A stretch of DNA of 64,000 bases from Anthoceros angustus (Eukaryota; Streptophyta; Anthocerotopsida; Anthocerotales; Anthocerotaceae). The DNA is taken from contig VJWM01000173.1 in assembly GCA_010909165.1 (NCBI GenBank), forward strand, positions 1-64,000, in the 5' to 3' direction. Below, piece after piece: positions 47,471 through 60,100 of the stretch (position 1 is its first letter; each line of letters begins with the position of its first letter). A model generated the notes under the pieces. That model saw only the letters and a program-made list of their open reading frames with translations, made no database searches and was not told where the DNA came from. Made by a program: the position numbers and the translations under genes.

Positions 47471-49369
47471 CACACACAAGCACCAAGATGCAACACCGCA
47501 GAAACTCAAGGGACACACACAAGCAAAACATGGTGCACGGGGAGTACGAAGACCAGTTTTAAACAGCCAGCGAAGCTGTGATATTATAAACAAGATAAGA
47601 ATACAGAGGGCGACTGCCCCAAATCTTTTCATCAACTTTCTACTCAGGGAGTAGCCACCCTGTAATAATTCTACAAAGAAACCAGGATGAGAATCTGTGC
47701 AAGCCCTGGTGAGTTGATGCACCAAGGACAAGACCCTCAACCCCAGGCTTCTGATCCAAGTACGTCTTTCAGCCACTTCGTCAATCCTGGTGATGGAGAT
47801 GTGGGAAGCAGTGATGGAAATGTGAGAACCCAGAGGATCCTTGGCGGAGTGGCATGCCTCGCTCAGACTCCTGCTGCTGCTGCCTCCACCGCTGCAGTCT
47901 TCACTTCTATTACTCATCTCGGAACAAGCCTGCGAACCAGAGGAAGCCTGGGCTTGCTTCGAGGCAGTGCGAGGCTCATGAGACACCTCTTCCAGTGGAG
48001 CAGGGAGGGGAAATTCCACAACCTCAGCCTCCTCATCACTGCTGCCGCTGCATGCCACTGCCAGCGTCGCCTCCACCACCTCTTGCTCCTCCTCCTCGCA
48101 GACTTGCTCAGCTTCAGGAGCAGGATGAGCGCCCACAAAGATGTTGGAGAAGTCGAGCACAGCCCTTGGGAAGTTGGAAAGAGGAGAGCTCACAGGAGAA
48201 GAAGCAGAGGAAGAAGGGCCCGGGCCAGGCAGTTTCGGGGATCGGACAGTGATCCACTGCCCCTCCTTGGGGCTCAGCGGCGAGCTGCACCACCAATCCT
48301 CCGCCTGCTCACTCCCAAAAGAGCCTAAACCAAATTCCAATTCCTGCTTCTGAGCAGAAGAAGAAGCAGGCGCAGGCGCAGGAGCAGGAACAGGCGCGGC
48401 CAAGGCCCCTGCCCGCTTGAGAGCCAAGATGGGAACCGAATTCACAATGTCCGACTCCGACCTGGACTGGCTGTCCCAGCCGCGAGGCCCCGCGAAATCC
48501 ATGACGCTGGTAGGAGACTCCGGCAGCGGCACCTTCTCAGCAGGCTCGGGGCAGCAGAACTCCCCGGTGATGAAGGGATGCGCCAAGAGCTGCTGCGCCG
48601 TCCACCGCACCTTGGCGTCCCGCTGGAAGCACTTGTCCAAGAAATCCCTCCCCTCCTCCGAGAGCGAGGCCGGCATGGGAGGCAAATCCTGGGTGCACCC
48701 AATGTGAAACATCGCAGAGAAGGCGTTGGGAAGGTGGTTCCAGGGCGCCTTCCCGCTAGCCATCTCCACAATTGTGCAGCCCAGAGACCAGATGTCCGAA
48801 GCCGGGCCCCGCTCCACCTGCATCACCACTTCCGGGGCCATCCAGTGCGGAGTCCCCTTGATGGATTCCAGGTGCTGCCCGCTCCCGGGAGCCGCAATCC
48901 TCTTGGCCGCCCCGAAGTCCGCCAACTTCACCCCCTTGGCGCCCACCAGCACATTCTTCCCCTTGATGTCCCCGTGCACCACCCCCTGGCCATGCAGGTA
49001 CCGGAGCCCCTCCAGAATGCTCCTCGAGTACGCCCGCACCAGGCTCTCGTCCAGCTTCCCAGCGAATTTCTGCATCAGATCCGCCACGCTCCCCCCGGGC
49101 ATGTACTCCATGAACACATTCCGCATCGACTTCCCGTTCTCCACACTCCAGTCACTCCCGTAGCAGGAAACCACATAGGGAGAATCCAGACTCTGCAGAA
49201 TCTGCACCTCGTTCTCGATGGCCTTCAACTCGCTCTCCGCCTTATCAGAACATTCGATGGACTTCACAGCAAACAGCTCTCCATTGTCCCTGTTCAAGGC
49301 CAAATTCACCTTCCCGTACGCCCCTGCGCCAATCAAGCTCCCCCTGATCCAGGACCTCACTCCCGCCAT
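47357..49369 (-). CDS. MAPKKK-family Ser/Thr protein kinase, plant MEKK-type, 670 aa, intronless
   Basis: Start chosen at 49369 (MAGVRSWIRGSLIGAGAYGK), since kinase homology begins almost at once; an in-frame Met 16 codons upstream is less likely. Kinase features: Gly loop IGAGAYGKV (residues 13-21), Lys36 in FAVKS, catalytic loop HGDIKGKN (132-139), DFG (151-153), GTPHWMAPEV (172-181). HGDIK in place of HRDIK is common in this plant group (MAPKKK13-21 class), whose members act in stress and abscisic-acid signalling. A later conserved block is EDWWCSSPLSPKEGQWITVR. The C-terminal half is Ser/Glu-rich and low in complexity (APAPAPASSS). A strongly hydrophobic segment FGAVALCILILFIISQLRWL at about 583-602 suggests a membrane anchor. 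The last 60-odd residues are Cys-rich and overlap the 3' tandem repeats. The absence of introns is usual for this subgroup. Confidence 0.88.
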   Translation of the reverse strand: MAGVRSWIRGSLIGAGAYGKVNLALNRDNGELFAVKSIECSDKAESELKAIENEVQILQSLDSPYVVSCYGSDWSVENGKSMRNVFMEYMPGGSVADLMQKFAGKLDESLVRAYSRSILEGLRYLHGQGVVHGDIKGKNVLVGAKGVKLADFGAAKRIAAPGSGQHLESIKGTPHWMAPEVVMQVERGPASDIWSLGCTIVEMASGKAPWNHLPNAFSAMFHIGCTQDLPPMPASLSEEGRDFLDKCFQRDAKVRWTAQQLLAHPFITGEFCCPEPAEKVPLPESPTSVMDFAGPRGWDSQSRSESDIVNSVPILALKRAGALAAPVPAPAPAPASSSAQKQELEFGLGSFGSEQAEDWWCSSPLSPKEGQWITVRSPKLPGPGPSSSASSPVSSPLSNFPRAVLDFSNIFVGAHPAPEAEQVCEEEEQEVVEATLAVACSGSSDEEAEVVEFPLPAPLEEVSHEPRTASKQAQASSGSQACSEMSNRSEDCSGGGSSSRSLSEACHSAKDPLGSHISITASHISITRIDEVAERRTWIRSLGLRVLSLVHQLTRACTDSHPGFFVELLQGGYSLSRKLMKRFGAVALCILILFIISQLRWLFKTGLRTPRAPCFACVCPLSFCGVASWCLCVEFVLCHKGLSKRLRNGLGRKPEQTLWSGICLCGVQSV

Positions 49370-50070
49370 CTCCCCAATTCCTGGCCTCCAAATTCCAAAT
49401 CTCGATCCAAATTTCACAACCCACCACTACCACCCCCACCAAATCCGCACTACTAAACAAACCGCTCCGTGCTCCTCCAGCACTTCCACACAAACTCAAC
49501 CACACTCCACTCCGCCGCCCGCCGCAGCGGCAGCCTCAAGCAATTCCACCCACAAACACAGGCAAAGCTTCTACCAATCCCTCCTTCCCGCCTGCCAGCG
49601 GATGCAACCGAACCCAACACCGCACCGGCAGCAGCAACCGCACCGGTCTCTCTTTCTCTGAGGGTCGTGAAGGTTTCAGGACGCGCAACGTCCAGCCAGC
49701 GCCGCACAAGAAGAGGCGAAGGGCCTGAGAGACGAAGGATGATCACAAACCTGCCAACCCGGGAGCTTTAAAGCAAGCCAGACTCCGGAAGTGAGGGAAT
49801 GAATCCCGCCACCATCTCCCACCTCGCCTTCTCCTTCTCTCTCCGACGATCGTCGACCCCTCGCCCGACGGCCCGTCCCCAGCGGCCCCCGCCCTATACC
49901 TTCCCTACCGCCTCCTCTCCCCCCGCTGGCCCCCCGAGGGGAACCGCTACCCCGGGCGCCCCCTCTCTCTACGCCCGCCCCCTATACTGTACCATGAGAT
50001 TCATATACATGGCCTGGTGCCTGATTATATGCTATTTCACCTTTCCCCTTTGCCCTTTCCCTTCCAAGTG
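49370..50070. other. Upstream region of the MAPKKK gene
   Basis: Pyrimidine- and CA-rich on the plus strand near 49380-49660, changing to a very C-rich stretch at 49800-49990. It probably includes the kinase gene's leader and promoter. No defined element was fixed. Confidence 0.35.
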
Positions 50071-50165
50071 ACTCTCCCTTCCTTATTTCACTTTCCCTGC
50101 CCACCCCTGAACCGTGACCGTCGGGGGATGTAACAATTTCGAACCACTCCACTTCAACTGCATGG

Positions 50166-50208
50166 AAACGGCAACGGCAACGGCGACGGCAACGGCAACG
50201 GCAACGGC
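50166..50208. repeat. (AACGGC)n hexanucleotide repeat
   Basis: Seven copies, one with GACGGC. Related ACGGGCAACGGGGAACGG sequence lies 150 bp to the right. Confidence 0.95.
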
Positions 50209-51293
50209 GCGACTTACTAACACGCAGGTACTATACCACGTAATATACGTATCTTTTCTTGATATTCTGTTGTATTTACACCAATCGCACACCCACATCA
50301 CCCAATATTATTATTCTCGTCTGGAGAAGCCAGCATACATAGTCATCGGACAGAGAACGGGCAACGGGGAACGGAGAGGCCCCGGTTAACGCTGCCGTTG
50401 CGGTTGCCGTGGGACGGAGGGACGGCCGTGGAGTTACGGGAGCATGATGGCGTCCGTTACACGGACACGGCGGGCGGTAGTACCCGTTACGAATCCGGGT
50501 GCGACGCAACGGGGCCCGTAACGCGGTCCCCATGCAGATGCAGATGGAGATGCAGGGCCGTACGGGGGGTTAGGGCGGGGCCCGGGAGTCCGGCCCGAAT
50601 CAGGCCGGGGAGTAACACGGAGCGGTCGGACAGGAGGGAGCATTATTGGTGCGCCGGGGACGGGTAGGCAGCCATAGGGTGGAGGGGAAAAGGGCGAGGC
50701 CGGCGGCGTGGTCCAATCCGGGCGCCTGCTGCCAGTGGCGGCAACATGCGGCTAAGCTTCCGGGGCGGCGTCATAACCGGGACCACTCCGGGTTAGAGCG
50801 GTGCCCAATAATGGGGCGGCCTCGCAAGTCGGCACTATTTCAAATTTTCACATGCTGGGTCTGCGCTTGTCAGGATTTTTTGAGTTTTAGCGCGACCCCA
50901 AGTCACGAGGGCGGCTTGGCTGCCATATGGCTCGGCTCCGGGATAATATAGTCGCGGTTGCACACATCGCTTCACCGCTGCAACCGCTCCTTGACCTCAT
51001 CCACACGCTTGTTCCGGCTTCAAGAATGGGCCAATTCGGTCGAAGTTATCGCCTACCGCCCTCTTCCTCCTCCGCCTCCTACTCCCGCTGCCCCCCTTTG
51101 AAACTTTCATCCATCCTGACGCGATTTCTTCGACCTAGGGACCGTACACCCTTGCAATGTCAATGTTATTGCTTTCGTGGAAGCCTCGGTTTCATGCACA
51201 TCCTCTCTGCATCTCGGCTGGGCCAGGTCGCCGGAGTGCCCTGTCGGAAGGCTCGGCGTAGGGGCATGTTCGCGTTGGTACATGGAAGACTAG

Positions 51294-51657
51294 GTGGGGG
51301 ATTTTGTGGGTTTTCACTCTCCTTCACGCACCTATCCAAATCTCCATGACCTTTGAATTCAGTACATACTGCAACGGGAATGCACAATCAAACGGACGTT
51401 CCACGGTTTCCTACACCATTTCCCTTCGACCACGAGAAACGACGGTGTGGGTTTTTGTGGGTTTTCACTCCACTACACGCACCAATCAGCATCGTCAAGA
51501 CTTGAATACGCGCTGGGACGGAAATCCACAATCCAACGACACGTTCCATGTAACTATCCGACACCTCTTACTTCTCTTGGTGGACGGCACCACACATGTA
51601 CATACTTCGAAAAACGACGGTGTGGGTTTTTGTGGATTTTCACTCCCTCGTACATGC
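51294..51657. repeat. Imperfect tandem repeat, 150-175 bp unit, three copies
   Basis: ACGACGGTGTGGGTTTTTGT with GGGTTTTCACTCC occurs at about 51440 and 51613. A diverged copy GGGGGATTTTGTGGGTTTTC lies at 51295. CACAATC and ACGTTCCA recur at matching distances upstream of the last two. Confidence 0.8.
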
Positions 51658-53877
51658 ATACACGAACGCTCCGAGGGTGAAGCGAGATCGGCACCCTGCA
51701 TCAGAGGCGGCCGAGTCCGTTCCGCTAATATGACGGGCCCTTGAATGACTCAAAACGCGATCAGCGCGACTCCACGGTACTACGAAGGAGAGCTTCCAGT
51801 GCCAGTCACCGACTTGGAGTTAAAAACAGCCCAGCCCGCCGGACGGGATTCAATTCCGCTCCGCCGCATCAGAGCGGAGCGGACCGGGCTCCAGGACCTA
51901 ATCCGATCCCTGCTCCCCTGGACACGCGCAAGGGACCTAATCCGATCCCGCCGTCAGATTAGGTTTCCCCGCAGGCAGAGCACGCAGCATTAGCGATGTC
52001 TTAGCAGCTTGTTATGCGGGGAAACGGGATAACGCCACACATGGCACGCACGCAGGCGCCAGGTGACGGAGCACCCATTCCGGGAGCCGGACCCGGTGCC
52101 GGTCCCGGACGGCACCCATCGCCGACTGCGAGACAAACAAGCACCGGAAGAGTCGCGCCGGCCCGGCACTGGCCACCGCTCCCCGCGCCCGCCACCCGGC
52201 GCGGCGGGCGCCCCGGTCTACCACCCGGCTCCGATTGGCCGGCCGGGTTGCCCACTCCCGGCGGAACTCCGACTGGCTGGCGCGCGCGCCGGCAGTCCCA
52301 GTCCGGCCCCGGCCCCGGCCCCTGGCCCATAACATGGGCCCTAACGTGCAACACAACGTTAACGTCCAGCTTTTCGGTGCCTCCTACTGGCGCATACCAT
52401 TTCCGGCGGAGGCCACCAAACCCCTTCCCCGCCACACCCTCCAATGCGCCAATCGGAGCCCCAACGCTAACCCGTCGCTAATCCGGCCTCTAATTCGTGG
52501 CCCCCGGATCGCGACCGAAATAACGGGCGGCCGACGATAAAATAACACAAGTCCGGCAACTTGCACAGCCGCAGCTGCACTGGCCTGCTAATCACGCACT
52601 CCCGCTCCACGAATGGGGTTAGCGATAGAGGTCGCGACGGTGCTCCGTCACGCGACCGGGATGGCCTTGCTAATCGCGCTTGGCGAATGGGGGCCGCGAT
52701 AAAGGTCCCGTCCGCGACCGGGATGGCCCTGCTAATCCGGCTTAGCGAATGGGGGTCGCGATTCTGGCTCCATATCGCGGACGGAACGGGGGGCCCCTGT
52801 GGGCGGCACATGCCAACGGGGCCAATAATGCAATAATGGCCTCCCCCCTGACATGCATGCATGCGTAGTACCACCTCATGCCATGCCGGAGCCTGACACC
52901 CGACACTGCTGCGGGCGCCAGGCCCTGCCACGGCGTGCACTGCGCTGGACTATGTACATATGTACATACACACATATGTACATACATAGTTCCCGCTCTT
53001 TTTTTTAACAGGGCTTCGTGCTTCGTGCCGGCAACGAGGTCGCTAGCTAGCTATTTATATTTTTTCATATGTAAGGAGGGGAGGGGAGAGGAGAGGCGAG
53101 GCGGGCTCGGACACACCCGCATGATATGGAGGGAAGTTGGTATATATATATATCACCGTCCACGACGGGGCCAGTGGAATATGTATGGATGTCGGCTAAT
53201 AATAACAAAAAACGGGGGCAGGGAGGGAAGGAAGGAAGGAGATGGAACCGGGGCCCGGGCTCGGGCCCGGGGTTGACCTTCGGAAAGGTGGTAACGGAAT
53301 GTGAGGGGGAAAGTGGTGGGTGATTGACCTGCGGAAAGGTGCAGTTGCATACATATAATGCAAAATTCCCGAGAGGAAATGGGGCGTAACGTGAGGGCGT
53401 GAGGGCGTGAGGTCACGTTTAGCGGCGGCGCCAGGAGGAGAGTTGGCGAGGAGGGAGAGGGAATGGGGGAATGGAGGGATAGTCGTGCTTTGCTATTATT
53501 GCCGGGAGCCTCTTTCGGGCTGCCGTCTGAGGTCTCCCACCAAACTAGGAGGCCCTGGCATTGCCTATTATAGTGGCGGAGAAAGCCACTTCTTGTTGTG
53601 GAAGGGCATCTGGGCGCACGTCTGCTCTCCTGCGGGCACATGCTCCTTGTGGGGCTTTGGGCTGGTCGGTTGCGTTGAGGGAGTGATGGAGGGATGGTGA
53701 GGGGAGGGGAGGGTGTGGCCTTTTTCTATTATTGTTATTATTTTAATGGGTGTGGAGCCGGGGGGGTGGTACGAGAACAGTTGGGGGCACAGTCTCAAGA
53801 CGGGCCAATGCCAGAATATTCCCGCGAACAAAATGAGCCAGGTGGGCCAAACCGGCCTGGTGTGGCTTAGAAGATGA

Positions 53878-53879
53878 TG

Positions 53880-53909
<30 letters not shown>
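53878..53909. repeat. (GAA)n microsatellite
   Basis: Ten tandem GAA triplets. Confidence 0.95.
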
Positions 53910-53910
<1 letters not shown>

Positions 53911-54786
53911 TTATTTAAGAATTTTTTAGGCGAAATGGATACACATTTATGAGAAACGGGGTTGTTGAAGCATCCTGCGCTTGGAACGATACTTGATGGG
54001 GTGCCTGAAGGGAGTGGATGCCGTTGGTGCAAGTAGTTTAGGCATTAGTTTAAGCGTGTACAAGTTGTGAAGTATGTATGTATGTATGTACAAAGTCCCC
54101 CGTGTCCAAGTGGACTGGAATATATTCGTTTTAGAGGAAAATTCCGGCCGAGGGGACTATAGTATAGTTCTTGGATGGTTTGTGTCGCTTCGTGGCTGTT
54201 GCGCGAGTCAACCTCCCGGGTGCCATGTGGAGGGGCGTGCTGGGTTCGGCATCACGATTCGGTTCGCGATTCGTGGGTTCAGGATTCGTGGTCCACGTGG
54301 GCCGCCACGTCGGCGCTGCCGCTGCACCTAACGCCCACCGCCAAGGGGCGATTGGATTTGGGAGTTCGGGCCCGGGCCCGGGAATTCGCAGGAGACGTCT
54401 CGTGGCGTCGCGTCTCAGGGCAGGGGCGGGCCGGGGGTTGGGGTTGGCGTCACGCTCACCCTCGAGCCCCGGGCCGGTGCGTGTCCTGGGGCACACACAG
54501 CGCATGACCATGGACAGCGAGAGGCCGCGGCCCGCGGTGCGCCGTGCACTGCATTGCGTCGGCCGCATCACCTCATACGGCACGGCACGGCCTCGTGTGG
54601 TGGAGCTCCGTGGAGCGGGGATGCTCGGGCTCTGCGCACTCCGTGCTTCCGATGCTGCTGATGCGTATGGGCCGGGTTTGTGATTCGTGGGTTATGTTGG
54701 GTTTTTTCCGCTCCACACGTTGGCTCTTGTGGGTGGTTGCATCTCGCGGTGGGATGGTTGCTTCTTACTTTGTCACTGCTCATTGC

Positions 54787-54945
54787 GGTCTGAGGTCTGA
54801 GGTCTGAGGGCTGAGGTCTGAGGTCTGAGGTCTGAGGTCTGAGGTCTGAGGTCTGAGGTCTGAGGTCTGAGGTCTGAGGTCTGAGGCCTGAGGTCGGAGG
54901 TCTGAGGTCGGAGGTCGGAGGTCGGAGGTCGGAGGTCGGAGGTCT
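54787..54945. repeat. (CTGAGGT)n heptanucleotide minisatellite
   Basis: About 22 copies of TCTGAGG; the right-hand third carries a TCGGAGG variant. On the minus strand it translates into SDLRPQT repeats, an artefact. Confidence 0.95.
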
Positions 54946-55599
54946 GGGGAGGTGTCGACCATGCCCAGTCCGCCACCCGGAACCGTTAGGTCGCACCTCG
55001 CGCACATGTATCTACCCCGGTACCAGCACAAGAAGTTGTTGACTCGATTTGGACAACTTGGTTTGGCCATCCATTCCTCTTGTTTGTTCGCTGCGGGAGC
55101 GAAAGAGCCCAACCCTCTTTCCAGTTGTTGACTGGATCGCGACAAGTGTGCGATGCCAATGCGCGCATGCCAAGTCCGTCTCCGACCCCAAATCAAACTT
55201 CCTTCCTCACACGAATCCCATCGCCCAGATCGCAACGAGGCCAACAAGGAAGGCCGGGAGGGCCGGGACCGTCACCGTCACCGTCACCCTGCTCCTTACC
55301 TCCACCTCCATTTCCCAAACAGATGCATCTTGCATGCGCCCAAGGCCGGCCAGGTGGACCACCCACCATCGCTAACTCGCCTTTCATCAACCCACTGCCA
55401 ACATTTCTTAAGCCCGCTCATCCGCACCGTGCTGCGGCCTACAGGGCTTGTGCAGCCTGCGCCCAACCCCACCAAGGGAATCGAATCAACCAGGAATCGC
55501 CCAAAACCCTTCCTTCCCTGTTCCCTAACTCCCCACATTCCCCTCCGTAACTGTCCCGCTGTCTCCACTCTCCTCCTCCACCTCTCGTTACGTTATGAA

Positions 55600-57190
55600 C
55601 TTACGCACACTTTGCGTACATACATACCCCACTGAACTAACACTCCTCACACAGTCAAAGTGAAATACAAGTTCGCACATTGCATACTATGAGTCAAAAT
55701 ATGCTAGACACTTTGAGAATGGATGAAATATTCATTTGTGTTTCCACTGCCGTATTTCCTAAAACCGTTGCAAACATTTGACTTTGCCGGTTTATCTTTA
55801 TCTTGATACAGATAAAAAGGGGTGAAAAAGCTACTTTAATATATGTTATTTAACTTATCCTTGAGTGTAGTATACATGTACGCACATCAATGTAAACTCG
55901 AGAAGGATTCCAAGTCCTATCAATGGAAACTCGAGAAGGATTCCAAGTCCACCTTAGAATCTTGTCTAGTATCATACTAGAATTATTGGAATCAAAACAA
56001 TATAAGTTGAGGTAATCCCAACTCCCAAGATGATTTCTATACACCGTTTTGATAAATTGGCACAAACACGTGGATTCCACGCGTGACGGTTGGAGAGGGA
56101 CCACATGTTTAAGCATCTTGTTTCATAACCAAATGGCCATATTTACATTTCCCAATGATTTTAGAATCTGGAATATGGAATCGACATTAAAGAGTGGTTA
56201 ATGAAGCTTGCGCCACAACTATTTTGTCCCTAGTGGAATCAATATGGGCAAATGTTCAATTATGCTAAACCAATAGGATGTGTTCCAAGAAATAATCACA
56301 TATATATTTGTCATCTACCTTGCACTTAGCTGTCGTGCTCACATCATGCTCAAGGTCATTCATGATGTCGCGAAGGAATAACTTTGGCCACACTTAAGAA
56401 TGGGTGGTGAATGAAGGCCCGTAACTCCTGAAAACCATGAGTTATCTGACCCGAATCACACACAAGCATCAATATTTCCTGTTTTTGCTGTAAGTCACCT
56501 AAAACCAGGGACCCCTTTTCGGCTTACACATAACGTGTTTTACGACATGCTTACATGTGCATGTGATATCACTTTATGGTACCGTGAGTCTTATGTGGTA
56601 CATGTAGAGATAGAGACAAAAATCAACAAGAGGGTAGATATTGTCTTGCACCATTTCTTGGAGAGAATCTTAAAAAGGTAGCAGATCTATTAGTCCCATA
56701 GAATAAAATGGATGAATTAATTAAAAAATGATAGTTGAAAATGTGAGATTCTTTTTTTTTTTTTGGTATAGTAATTAATGTACCATGAGTTGCAACAAAT
56801 TAAAATCATGAGCCTCTATTTTCCCGGTAGTTCAATGTGTGAGGTATCAAGATACTAACATAATTAGGTGACATGAGGAAACACAAAAACATCATGATTT
56901 GGAGCTATTGTAATGAAACCCCATCTCACGTTTACAAATACAAGTCCTAAGTGTTGTCATTTTGAACCCACCAGGCCATTAATCATTTTGTTGTACTTAC
57001 CAAAGTACAATTTGAAAGGATGATTATTCTAAAAAATTTATATTCTTGTATAGGTAATTTTTTTGATAATATAGATTTGTATCCGTTAATAAAGTCCTTC
57101 CAAAGTCAATGGTATGGAGAATAAAATACAATAAAGCAATGCCTATGCCTTTTTCCTATCCATCCACTTGTGTAGAAACGCACATTAAAG
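55600..57190. other. AT-rich insert inside GC-rich DNA, no gene
   Basis: Composition falls sharply to AT-rich for about 1.6 kb, then returns to GC-rich. It contains a 32-bp direct duplication (AAACTCGAGAAGGATTCCAA at 55893 and 55927) and poly-T tracts. No coding sequence or element ends were identified. Confidence 0.5.
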
Positions 57191-60100
57191 TGTGAACAAG
57201 TTGACATTGTTTGAATTTCCCTGTATCCTATGCAATAGCATACCTAGTGGCAGGAGTGGACAAGAAGGGCGCCTTCACATAAAGTGGGCAAGGTGGAACG
57301 AGCCCACATGTGGAGCTCGGTCAAGAATCGGGAGTCGGAGCAGTTGGAGAAAAACATCACCCAATTCGAGAAGGGACGGGTTGTCGTAAGATGGGGAGCT
57401 GAAAGTCAAAAAGAAATTCCTTGGTGTTGAGCACAGCCCAAGGGATGGTTAGAGCGCAGAGCAGGCAGCGGAGAACACCATGTGAGCATGGGATGGATAT
57501 GCCCATGGAGATGTGGGAGACGATAAAATGCCATTGGGTGATTCAAAGGCTTGACAGAAGGTGGCGGGATGTTGGAGGATGGGAAAGTGGGGAGGACAAA
57601 GATCGGGGCGGAGCTGGCCAGCGGGCCGTGCGTGGCATTGGAGGCTGGAGCGAGGCGGGCCGCGGGCCGCGGGAGGAGGGAGGAGGGAGTCTGCGAAGCG
57701 CGGAGCCGGAACGAGCACCACATGGTGTTTGTGTGTTTGTCAGGAGCGGAGTGGCTGGGGGCTGGGTGGCTGGGGGCTGGGGGCTGGCCACTGGCAGCCA
57801 GTTGGATTGCACTGTCCTGGCCAGTAGCAGTCCGGTTTGTTGGGCAGCGCCTGCGACTCCACACAGTGCAATGGTGCAATGCAGTGCAGGGCAGTGGGCA
57901 GGGCAGTGGTGCGGCAGCGGCTGCCAATGGCATGGCGCCCGGCCCATACTGGGAAAATGGCTCTGGCTCTGGCTCTGGCTCTGCACTGTCTGCCCTGCCG
58001 CGTCTGCTTCGCCTCGCGAAGCGGCGATCGTAGATTCCAAGGCCACTTGCGGGCTCTCTTTGCGGCTAACTTGGCCGTTTGCTGGCAGAATAAGCGGTGG
58101 GCGCCTCTTCTTGGGAAAGGCGAGGGCGAGGCCAGGCGGGCCGGGCAGCGCCTGCCTAGGGCATTTCTCGGCTGGGCTTGGCTGGGCTGGGCTGGGCATA
58201 GGCTGCATGCTCCGATACTGTATGGAGTTGGGGTGCAGAATCTTCGATGTGTGCTTGTGATTCTGCTCTTGCCGTTGCTGCCTCTGCCTCTGCCACTGCC
58301 CTTGCCCTGCCCTGCCCCTGCCCCTACCCCCGCCCTTTCCTGTGGTGGTTATAACTTATGCCGAATCTCTCATAACCGCAACAAACTAAGGACGGCCGTT
58401 TTGGCCTTGCTCCGGCAAGGGAAGGGACATGCCGTAACTTCCTTGCTTGCCTTTGCTCGCACAGGCACCGAAGGCCCCAAAGCCCTCGGAGCCTGCCCGG
58501 CCGAAGTGGCCATGCCCTGGGAGGCTGGGAGGCCCGAGGCGGGAAGCGGGCCGGGCCGCCACGGTTTTGTTTTACTCCGTGACTCCTTGCTGTCCCTGTC
58601 CGGTAGGGCTAGCGGTGTCCCCGTGGCCCGTGGGGAGTCCGGGGACGGAGAATATGTTTGTGTAGTCTTGGTATGTACATACTATGTAGGAGCAACCGGC
58701 GCGGCTGTTGATTGCTGTTGGGATACAGTGAGATTACTTCCGCCTGGCTTCTGGCTTCTGGCTTCTGGCTCCTGGCTCCTGGTTCCTGGCTCCTGGCTCG
58801 TGGCTCCTGGCTCCTGCCCGACGGCCGGGCCGCTGCTGCTTGGTGGGTAGGTAGGTAATCATGGGCATATTCCATTTCTTGTTCCCATTTCCTCGGACGT
58901 GTTAGCGGACAAAGTGCAAATTCATGGGCATGGGGCAGGCAGGCCAGCACCCTGCTTTCGTACTTAAATATGGAATGCACTAGACTGGTGCAGGGAATGC
59001 GGCAGCCAGCCAGGGCCCAGGGCGTAGCTGCAGCCTGCGAAACCAAGGCAAAAGGCCACAACTGGGCACAGCACGCCCACCACATTTGGCTGAGTTTTAC
59101 TGTGTAAAGCTCAGCTGGATGTATGTGGACTCTAGGCAAGCAAGGAAAGAGAGATAGAAAGAAAGAAAGAAGAGACGTCGGGTCTCCGCGAGCGGAAGTC
59201 GGGACTCGGGGCCGGGCCCTGGGCCCCGGGCCGGCGCTGTGAAGTGTGCAGTCGCAACTTGCTGCCGCTTGGCGAACCAAGGCTAATAACTTGAAAGGCT
59301 GGCGTCGCTCCTCCGGGTCCGGACTCCGCTTTTTAGGCTCATTACAAGGGAAGGGAGAGTCTATGGGCCTAGGGCTAGGCAAGGCAAGAAAAGGAAAAGA
59401 AAGAAAAAAAGGTTAAACTGGCCCGAGGACCCGAGGACCCGAGGCCCCGAGGCCCCGAGGCCCCGAGACCCCAGGCCCCCATTGGGTCCCACGTTCGCCC
59501 TCCCTCCGATTTACCCTCCTCGACCCCCTTTTTATTGCAGTCTCAGCTGTCGGCTGTTGGCTGTTAACAGGCTGCGGGCTGCTGCATCTTTACTGGGTGC
59601 TGCCAGAAAGCGTACCTATCTTGCAATGCTCCAATGGGTTTGCGTTTCGGGGCCGAGGCCCTAGCTGGCTAGCTATATACGCGCGCTCTACAATCACTGC
59701 TATCAAGCTCCGGCTTCGCCACATGGTGGATACAGATACTATTGGCCACCACTGTATCCAATACTACTCTACTCAACATGCAAGAGTGGGAGTCGTAGGG
59801 GGTTTTGGATTGGATTGAATTGAATTGTGGTGTGCAATATCTTTGCTACAATTGGTGCCTATTTATGTCCATACAGACTTTACAAGGTATCACATTGAAG
59901 GGCAGGCCAGGCCATGCCAGCCAGGCTTTCAAGCTTCACGCGGAATCTCATCACGCCCGTGTATGCAGTCTAGTCTAGTCTAGCCTAGTCTAGTCTAGTC
60001 TACATCCAAACTTGCGAGCTAGGGCTAGTGAAAAAGAAAGGCTGGCCGTCGGTGGCAGCCTGGAGCCAGGATGGATGGAGGGGTGCACTGCACTGCACCG

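Larger units (their letters stand above)
50215..55600. other. GC-rich intergenic DNA with many short repeats, no recognised gene
   Basis: Open frames on both strands are Pro/Arg/Gly-rich and lack conserved motifs. Short repeats are listed separately. Another, of about 70 bp (GCGACCGGGATGGCC, GCTAATC, GCGAATGGGGG), lies at 52595-52765, and a palindrome-like ATGTACATATGTACATAC stretch at 52951-52990. Confidence 0.5.

Noticed and set aside
54787-54945. Interstitial telomere array, because of the 7-bp period
   Set aside because: The unit CTGAGGT differs at three positions from any rotation of the plant telomere unit TTTAGGG, so it is a simple minisatellite.
57421-58850. Long plus-strand open frames (279 and 337 codons)
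   Set aside because: GC-rich DNA has few chance stops; the products are low in complexity, overlap other long frames on both strands and contain translated simple repeats.
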